A stretch of DNA of 9,390 nt, taken from assembly GCF_946482535.1 (NCBI RefSeq), contig NZ_CAMLRU010000107.1, positions 1 through 9,390 on the forward strand, read 5' to 3'. Position 1 is the stretch's first letter, and every line of letters starts with the position of its first letter. The notes under the pieces are model-generated. The model was not told where the DNA came from. It saw nothing but the letters and a program-made list of their open reading frames with translations, and did no database searches. The translations under genes were made by a program, and so were the position numbers. This document shows positions 4,224-9,390 of this stretch, piece by piece. The stretch is from an uncultured Flavobacterium sp. (GTDB lineage Bacteria > Bacteroidota > Bacteroidia > Flavobacteriales > Flavobacteriaceae).

Positions 4224-6731
4224 ATGACAATGCAAAAGCTTTACTCCTTAACTGTTTTTATTTTACTTCTTTTTACCCAATCAACATGGGCACAACAACC
4301 GGCCAAACCCAATGCGGTTGAAATACACAATCAAATTCAAAAACTTAATTTTCTCGGCTCGGTGCTTTACATTGCGGCACATCCCGATGATGAAAATACC
4401 CGTTTGATTTCTTACTTGTCAAATGAAAAAAAAGCCAGAACCGGATATTTATCTTTAACCCGTGGCGATGGCGGACAAAATCTTATCGGTTCCGAACTTA
4501 GAGAATTATTAGGTGTCATAAGAACTCAAGAATTAATTGAAGCACGAAAAATTGATGGTGGGAAACAATTCTTTACCCGAGCCAATGATTTTGGTTTTTC
4601 TAAAAATCCGGATGAAACTTTAAAAATATGGGATAAAGATCAGGTCTTAAGCGATGTGGTTTGGGCCATAAGAAAATTCCAACCCGATGTGATTATTAAC
4701 CGTTTTGACCACCGTTCGCCGGGTACAACTCACGGTCATCATACTTCCTCTGCTATGCTCAGTATTGAGGCTTTTGACAAAGTAAACGATGCTACTGTAT
4801 ATCCGAACCAATTGCAATATGTGAGCACTTGGCAACCTAAAAGATTGTTTTTCAATACTTCTTGGTGGTTTTACGGCAGTCGGGAAAAGTTTGAAGCCGC
4901 GGATAAAACCAATTTAATCAACTTAAAAATCGGAACTTATTACCCTTCTATCGGGAAATCCAACCAGGAAATAGCCGCTTTGAGTCGCAGTCGACACCAA
5001 TCACAAGGCTTTGGCTCTACCGGAACTCGTGGCGAAGAAGATGAATATCTAGAATTTTTAAAAGGCGATATGACCAAAGACAAAACCAATCTGTTTGAAG
5101 GGATCGATACCTCATGGAATCGAGTGAAAGGCGGAAAAGAAATTGGCGATATTTTATATGCTGTAGAAAAAAACTTCGATTTTAAAAATCCTTCGGCTAG
5201 CATTCCCGAGCTGGTAAAGGCTTACAGTTTAATCGAAAATTTGGAAGACAAACATTGGAATACCATCAAGTTAGAGGAAATCAAAGAAATCATAGCCGCT
5301 TGTGCCGGATTGTATTTAGAAGCCGTAGCTGAGGTTCAAGAAATCACACCAGGAAGTCCGTTAAAAGTAAAAATTGAAGCCATCAACCGAAGTAACATCG
5401 CCATCAATTTAGAAGGTATCGGTGCTGTGCCGGTTTATGTCGCTGACCAAAAAGAAAATATTCCACTAAAAAATAATATTCCGTACACCACAACGAATAC
5501 ATTACAACTGCCCAATGATTTTGATTATACTAATGCTTATTGGCTCAACCAAAAAGGAACTGATGGAATGTATCGTGTAGAACAACAAGAAAACATCGGT
5601 ATACCCGATGTATTGCGTCGGGTTAAAGTTGGTTTTTGGATTGGCATCAACAATGTAACCCTTTCTTACGAGCGCTATGTGGTTTACAAATACAATGATG
5701 ATGTAAAAGGCGAAGTCTATCAACCGTTAGACATTGTACCAGTGGCTACATCTTCGATAGCTGAAAAAGTATATATTTTTAACAACGACCGAAGCAAAAC
5801 TGTTACGGTAAAAGTCAAAGCCGGAAAAGACACTATTTCAGGTAATGTAAAATTGGCTCTTGCCCAAGATTGGAAAGTATCCCCAACAGAAATACCATTT
5901 ACCATCGACAAAAAAGGACAAGAAACAGTAGCCGTTTTTACTGTAACTCCTTCAGACGAAGCCAGTGAAATCGATATTAAAAGCATCGTTACAGTTGATA
6001 ACCAAACATTCGACCAAGAAAAAATCGACATCAATTATTCGCACATTTACAAACAAATGGTTTTGAAACCTGCCGAAGCCAAAGGCATTCGCTTAAAAAT
6101 TAAAACCAAAAACGAGAAAATCGCCTATATCATGGGTGCCGGCGACGAGGTTCCTAAGAGTTTGGCTCAAATGGGTTACGAAGTAACTATCTTAAAACCG
6201 GAGGAAATCACCACCGAACGTTTAGAAAATTTTGATGTGGTAATGACCGGAATTCGTGCTTACAATGTGGTAAGCGCTTTGGCTTACAAACAAAAAACAC
6301 TATTAGACTTTGTGCAGAACGGCAAAACCATGATAGTGCAATACAATACTTTGGACGATTTGGTAACCAAAGAAATGGCTCCTTTTTCATTAAAAATTTC
6401 CCGTGACCGAGTTACCGAAGAAGATGCCGAAGTTCGATTCATAGCGCCAAATCACCAAGTTTTAAATTATCCGAACAAAATTACTTCAGAGGATTTTAAA
6501 GGTTGGAAACAAGAGCAAGGTTTGTATTATCCAAGTGAATGGGACAGCAACTTCACTCCTATCCTTTCGGCTAATGATAAAGGAGAAAAACCCAAGAACG
6601 GCGCTTTATTAATTGCCAAATACGGTAAAGGAAATTATATTTATACCGGTCTGAGTTTCTTCAGAGAATTGCCAGAAGGTGTTCCTGGTGCTTTCAGACT
6701 TTTAGCCAACATGTTAGCAATCGGAAAATAA
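4224..6731 (+). CDS. Exported PIG-L/LmbE-family deacetylase, large multidomain form
   Basis: About 835 residues from the ATG at 4224; ATG 4230 is equally possible and has AAAG 8 bases upstream. Both give a signal peptide ending STWA before Q, whereas an in-frame ATG at 4191 adds 11 residues ahead of the signal peptide and overlaps a promoter box. Domain 1 is PIG-L: AHPDDE (H53, D55, D56, numbered from 4224) and HGHH (170-173), giving the zinc ligands and catalytic Asp typical of the family, with GDGGQN and NRFDHRSPG between. A middle part is beta-rich, with an Ig/NEW3-like stretch around LAQDWKVSPTEIPFTI. The C-terminal ~200 residues (IMGAGDEVPKSLAQMGYEVT, VVMTGIRAYN, GKGNYIYTGLSFFREL) resemble a class I glutamine-amidotransferase-like fold. 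Family members hydrolyse N-acetyl groups from sugars or conjugates; the substrate here is unknown. It is followed after 1 base by a microprotein and then a symporter. Confidence 0.88.
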   Translation: MTMQKLYSLTVFILLLFTQSTWAQQPAKPNAVEIHNQIQKLNFLGSVLYIAAHPDDENTRLISYLSNEKKARTGYLSLTRGDGGQNLIGSELRELLGVIRTQELIEARKIDGGKQFFTRANDFGFSKNPDETLKIWDKDQVLSDVVWAIRKFQPDVIINRFDHRSPGTTHGHHTSSAMLSIEAFDKVNDATVYPNQLQYVSTWQPKRLFFNTSWWFYGSREKFEAADKTNLINLKIGTYYPSIGKSNQEIAALSRSRHQSQGFGSTGTRGEEDEYLEFLKGDMTKDKTNLFEGIDTSWNRVKGGKEIGDILYAVEKNFDFKNPSASIPELVKAYSLIENLEDKHWNTIKLEEIKEIIAACAGLYLEAVAEVQEITPGSPLKVKIEAINRSNIAINLEGIGAVPVYVADQKENIPLKNNIPYTTTNTLQLPNDFDYTNAYWLNQKGTDGMYRVEQQENIGIPDVLRRVKVGFWIGINNVTLSYERYVVYKYNDDVKGEVYQPLDIVPVATSSIAEKVYIFNNDRSKTVTVKVKAGKDTISGNVKLALAQDWKVSPTEIPFTIDKKGQETVAVFTVTPSDEASEIDIKSIVTVDNQTFDQEKIDINYSHIYKQMVLKPAEAKGIRLKIKTKNEKIAYIMGAGDEVPKSLAQMGYEVTILKPEEITTERLENFDVVMTGIRAYNVVSALAYKQKTLLDFVQNGKTMIVQYNTLDDLVTKEMAPFSLKISRDRVTEEDAEVRFIAPNHQVLNYPNKITSEDFKGWKQEQGLYYPSEWDSNFTPILSANDKGEKPKNGALLIAKYGKGNYIYTGLSFFRELPEGVPGAFRLLANMLAIGK

Positions 6732-6732
6732 A

Positions 6733-6840
6733 ATGGAACAAGAAAAGAAAACAGTTTGGAAGAATAGTTATACTTGGGTTTTGGTAGCCAATGCCCTTTA
6801 CATCATTATCTTCTTTTTACTAATGCAATTATTCTTCTGA
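6733..6840 (+). CDS. 35-residue single-span membrane microprotein between deacetylase and symporter
   Basis: ATG at 6733 to TGA at 6838-6840 encodes 35 residues: a charged N-terminus (MEQEKKTVWKN, then SYT) followed by about 21 hydrophobic, aromatic-rich residues from W15 to F35, forming one predicted transmembrane helix that ends at the C-terminus. It starts 1 base after the deacetylase stop and stops 1 base before the symporter ATG, so it fills the gap exactly. GGA at 6724-6726 offers a weak ribosome site. Some sodium:solute symporters are known to be encoded with small membrane subunits or accessory proteins (the DUF4212 and YhdT-PanF cases), so a role as symporter subunit or stabiliser is the best inference. 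It is shorter than those, and I cannot place it in a named family. Confidence 0.8.
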   Translation: MEQEKKTVWKNSYTWVLVANALYIIIFFLLMQLFF

Positions 6841-6841
6841 T

Positions 6842-8563
6842 ATGCAACAACTCGACTGGATCGTTTTATCGGTTACCCTACTCTTTATTGTAATTTATGG
6901 GGTTTATAAAACCAAAGGAAGTGCCAATGTAGAAGAATACATTTTGGGCAACAAAGAAACACCTTGGTGGACTGTTGGTTTATCCGTAATGGCAACCCAA
7001 GCCAGTGCAATTACTTTTTTATCAACACCCGGACAAGCCTATCATGACGGAATGGGATTTGTGCAGTTTTATTTTGGTTTACCTATTGCCATGGTGGTCA
7101 TTTCAATGACATTCATTCCTATTTATCACAAGCTGAAAGTCTTCACTGCTTATGAATATTTGGAGCAGCGATTCGATTTGAAAACCCGTTCGTTTACGGC
7201 CGTTTTATTCCTGATTCAACGTGGTTTAGGAACCGGTTTGACCATTTATGCGCCGGCGATTATCTTGTCTTCTATTTTGGGATGGAATCTTACTCTGCTC
7301 AACATTATCATCGGAATCTTGGTAATCATCTACACTTTTGCCGGCGGTACCAAGGCTGTAAACGTGACCCAAAAGCAGCAGATGTTTATCATCATGAGCG
7401 GGATGTTTATCACGTTCTTTCTGATTCTTCATTTGTTACCGAATGACATGACTTTTTCCAATGCCATGCATATTGCGGGTGCCAATGATAAAATGAATAT
7501 ACTTGACTTCTCCTTCGATCCTGAAAACCGTTATACTTTTTGGAGCGGAATCACCGGAGGTTTCTTCTTAATGCTTTCCTATTTTGGTACCGACCAATCA
7601 CAAGTCGGCCGCTATTTATCCGGAAAATCAGATCGCGAAAGCCAAATGGGATTAATCATGAACGGCTTTCTCAAAGTACCGATGCAGTTCTTTATTTTAT
7701 TAACAGGTGTGATGGTTTTTGTATTTTTCCAATTCAATCCGGTACCGTTGCATTTCAACCCGGTTAATAAAACAGCAGTTGAAAAATCTATTTATGCCGA
7801 AGAGTACAATTCCCTTGAAAAACAACTAACCCAACTCTCTGAAGAAAAAAAAGAGTTCAACCTCTTGTATATCGACCATTTGAATCAGAATTACGACAAT
7901 CCAATACTCCGGCAAAAACTGATTTCCTTATCGGGAAAAGAAAAAGACTTGCATGACCAAGCCAAAGAAATCATCGCCAAAGTCGACAGCAAAGCAGAAA
8001 CCAATGACAAAGACTATGTCTTCATTTATTTTATTCTGAACTATTTGCCTTCGGGATTGATTGGGCTTTTATTGGCAGTTATCCTATCAGCAGCGATGTC
8101 TTCTTCAGCTTCAGGATTAACGGCTTTGGCTTCCACCACTGCTATTGATATTTACAAGCGAAATGTGAAAGGTGAAAAATCAGAAAAGCATTTTGTCAAT
8201 GCGACCAAGTATTTCACTTTACTTTGGGGTGTAATTGCAATACTTTTTGCCTGTGTCGGAACATTGTTTGAAAACTTAATCCAATTGGTAAACATCGTTG
8301 GTTCCATATTTTACGGTACTGTTTTAGGGGTGTTTTTAGTTGGTTTCTATCTGAAATTTGTCAAGGCCAATGCCATTTTCTATAGCGCCGTTATTAGTCA
8401 AACTACCATATTCTTTATTTATTATTACACCATTCACATCTACCCTAACGGACAAGAAAAGTTAGGTTATTTGTGGCTGAATTTCATCGGAGCATCATTA
8501 ACGATTGCCTTGTCTATACTGATTCAATTGGGCATCAAAGGAAAACAAAAAGTATTGGTATAA
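6842..8563 (+). CDS. Sodium:solute symporter (SSS family) with large hydrophilic insertion
   Basis: A 573-residue inner-membrane transporter of the SSS family (LeuT fold, about 13 spans). It begins with LDWIVLSVTLLFIVIYGVY and an EEYILGNKETPWW segment typical of the family after the first span. GLSVMATQASAITFLS (first core helix), FAGGTKAVNVTQKQQ and GTDQSQVGRYLS (249-260) are further landmarks. In AAMSSSASG (417-425), A417, S420 and S421 align with the Na+ site (A361, S364, S365) of Vibrio SGLT, followed by STTAIDIYKR. Na+ coupling is therefore likely; the substrate cannot be read. Residues about 299-390 are an insertion of charged, Glu/Lys-rich helix-forming sequence (for example EEYNSLEKQLTQLSEEKKEF) with no membrane span. 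Its ATG lies 1 base after the microprotein stop and has no Shine-Dalgarno sequence, suggesting translational coupling. Confidence 0.92.
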   Translation: MQQLDWIVLSVTLLFIVIYGVYKTKGSANVEEYILGNKETPWWTVGLSVMATQASAITFLSTPGQAYHDGMGFVQFYFGLPIAMVVISMTFIPIYHKLKVFTAYEYLEQRFDLKTRSFTAVLFLIQRGLGTGLTIYAPAIILSSILGWNLTLLNIIIGILVIIYTFAGGTKAVNVTQKQQMFIIMSGMFITFFLILHLLPNDMTFSNAMHIAGANDKMNILDFSFDPENRYTFWSGITGGFFLMLSYFGTDQSQVGRYLSGKSDRESQMGLIMNGFLKVPMQFFILLTGVMVFVFFQFNPVPLHFNPVNKTAVEKSIYAEEYNSLEKQLTQLSEEKKEFNLLYIDHLNQNYDNPILRQKLISLSGKEKDLHDQAKEIIAKVDSKAETNDKDYVFIYFILNYLPSGLIGLLLAVILSAAMSSSASGLTALASTTAIDIYKRNVKGEKSEKHFVNATKYFTLLWGVIAILFACVGTLFENLIQLVNIVGSIFYGTVLGVFLVGFYLKFVKANAIFYSAVISQTTIFFIYYYTIHIYPNGQEKLGYLWLNFIGASLTIALSILIQLGIKGKQKVLV

Positions 8564-8565
8564 AA

Positions 8566-8598
8566 AAACCACGAACGCTAATTAAGCAGTCGTGGTTT
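8566..8598. terminator. Shared terminator between converging symporter and DUF2911 genes
   Basis: AAACCACGA (8566-8574) pairs perfectly with TCGTGGTTT (8590-8598); the 15-base loop can form a small inner GCT/AGC helix. On the minus strand the stem runs into seven consecutive Ts (complement of the A run 8562-8568), a good tail for the DUF2911 gene. On the plus strand the stem is followed only by a mixed ATTATGATGG stretch before TTTTT, so termination in that direction is probably weaker. It starts 3 bases after the symporter stop. Confidence 0.85.
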
Positions 8599-8618
8599 AT
8601 TATGATGGATTTTTAAAA

Positions 8619-9390
8619 TTATTTTTTACTCCATTCTTTGATGCTGTCGTTGTTCATTTTAACGTAGTCACCATTGTTGGCTTTTTCTGCACCGGCTAAT
8701 GATAATCTTGCGGTTTCAATAGCGCCCGATTTATTACCCATTTTGGCTTGGATTAATGACTTTAATCTTAGGTGCCAAAAGGGAGCATCTTCTCCCGGTT
8801 TAGCCATGCCTATCGCTTTATTTACATACTCTAAAGCTTTGTTCAAATCGCCTTCTGATTGGTACAAGTATTGCGCTGAAGAAAAATAATCACCGGCTGT
8901 TGGACCTGCTAAAACCTTGTTGATGCTGGCCATTGCTGCTTTTTGGGTTGGCACTTCAAACTTGATGGAAGCCATAGTTTTTTCCCATGAAATATCAAGA
9001 GTGGCACTGTCATTGGTTAAATTATTGATAGCAATAGTAAACGTTTCTACGTTATTTCCCAAAGCAATTGGGTCAACATTAGTTTTATAGGCCACTTTAT
9101 TTTCGTCCCAGTTTTCAGGTGTTCCCCAATTGTCGGTATCAGTGTAGAAAATGATTTCCCACATATCAGCTTTCGGCGTAGTGAAAATGGCATATTTTCC
9201 TTTTTTTAAAGTAGCGCCTTTGATTACTACATCTTCGCTAAAAGTAATCATCGAATTTTGATTGGCACCTGTTCTCCAAAGTTTTCCAAAAGGTACTAAA
9301 TCTCCAAAAACCGGTCTTCCCTTGGCGCTTGGGCGTGAGTATTCAATGGTCACATCATGGGCAACAACCGGATCGGTGCCAGTCGGTAGG
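8619..9390 (-). CDS. DUF2911 domain protein with TPR-like C-terminus (5' end beyond window)
   Basis: The frame is open from the right edge (about base 9389) to the TAA at 8619-8621, giving about 256 visible residues. A GTG at 9353 is an in-frame codon that could be mistaken for a start. In-frame sequence continues upstream of it (LPTGTDPVVAHDVTIEYSRP), and DUF2911 proteins normally have a signal peptide and a short segment before VTVEYSRPS, so the true start is outside. The visible DUF2911 part includes YSRPSAKGRPVFG, PFGKLWRTGANQNSMITF, KKGKYAIFT and the TDNWGTPENWDENKVAYK stretch. About the last 100 residues look like helical tetratricopeptide-type repeats (YLYQSEGDLNKALEYVNKAI, WHLRLKSLIQAKMGNKSGAI). 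Family members are common exported proteins of Bacteroidota with no established activity. Transcription converges with the symporter operon and ends at the hairpin at 8566-8598. Confidence 0.88.
   Translation of the reverse strand, partial: LPTGTDPVVAHDVTIEYSRPSAKGRPVFGDLVPFGKLWRTGANQNSMITFSEDVVIKGATLKKGKYAIFTTPKADMWEIIFYTDTDNWGTPENWDENKVAYKTNVDPIALGNNVETFTIAINNLTNDSATLDISWEKTMASIKFEVPTQKAAMASINKVLAGPTAGDYFSSAQYLYQSEGDLNKALEYVNKAIGMAKPGEDAPFWHLRLKSLIQAKMGNKSGAIETARLSLAGAEKANNGDYVKMNNDSIKEWSKK

Noticed and set aside
4647..6390. Several minus-strand frames of 60-104 residues opposite the deacetylase gene
   Set aside because: All are antisense to a continuous PIG-L gene with conserved motifs; none resembles a known protein or has a plausible promoter.
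7226..7767. Frames of 68 residues (minus) and 75 residues (plus) within the symporter gene
   Set aside because: Both overlap conserved transmembrane coding sequence of the symporter and show no independent features.
8674..8889. 71-residue plus-strand frame opposite the DUF2911 gene
   Set aside because: It is antisense to the TPR-like part of a clear protein-coding gene and has no recognisable features.
8619..9353. GTG at 9353 as the start of the DUF2911 gene
   Set aside because: The frame stays open to the right edge and the visible part lacks the signal peptide and leading segment expected for the family.
1..9390. Mobile elements, CRISPR arrays, tRNA or rRNA genes, phage-defence cassette
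   Set aside because: No transposase, integrase, terminal repeats, regularly spaced repeats, tRNA-like folds or defence-type domains were seen; the base and codon character is uniform across the window.

Overview
The window looks like chromosomal DNA of a flavobacterium (Bacteroidota, Flavobacteriaceae, probably Flavobacterium or a close relative). The base composition is AT-rich and intergenic spaces are short. Shine-Dalgarno sequences are weak or absent. Several intergenic regions carry the Bacteroidota-type -7 promoter box TAnnTTTG, and the protein families and their order are typical of this group. This placement is inferred from protein and promoter character, not from a marker gene. There are no mobile elements, RNA genes or CRISPR arrays.

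Region 1 (1-2903, all +) is a compact housekeeping run. It holds the end of a Rossmann/DUF2520 protein, a KdsC-type HAD phosphatase (KDO-8-phosphate phosphatase, for LPS), a UbiA-family prenyltransferase resembling geranylgeranylglycerol-phosphate geranylgeranyltransferase, a Maf nucleotide pyrophosphatase and a minimal MscS-like channel. Two gene pairs overlap (17 and 8 bases), one pair is 6 bases apart, and the only gap is 47 bases. This fits one operon or two closely spaced ones.

Region 2 (2904-4190) holds two small exported proteins. They are diverged tandem paralogs with a shared Tyr-rich core that aligns without gaps over 68 residues. A strong terminator lies between them and each has its own candidate promoter. 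I recognise no function for them.

Region 3 (about 4196-8563, +) is a three-gene operon with 1-base gaps. It encodes a large exported PIG-L/LmbE-type deacetylase, an unlisted 35-residue single-span membrane microprotein (6733-6840), and a sodium:solute symporter with a ~92-residue hydrophilic insertion beside the predicted outer gate. The likely logic is periplasmic deacetylation of an N-acetylated compound followed by Na+-coupled uptake, with the microprotein as a possible symporter subunit. This is inference from gene order and families.

Region 4 (8566-9390) has a hairpin terminator shared by converging genes, then a minus-strand DUF2911 protein with a TPR-like C-terminus whose start lies beyond the right edge.

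The most interesting items are the 35-residue microprotein, the tandem exported paralogs with opposite charge character, and the insertion in the symporter.
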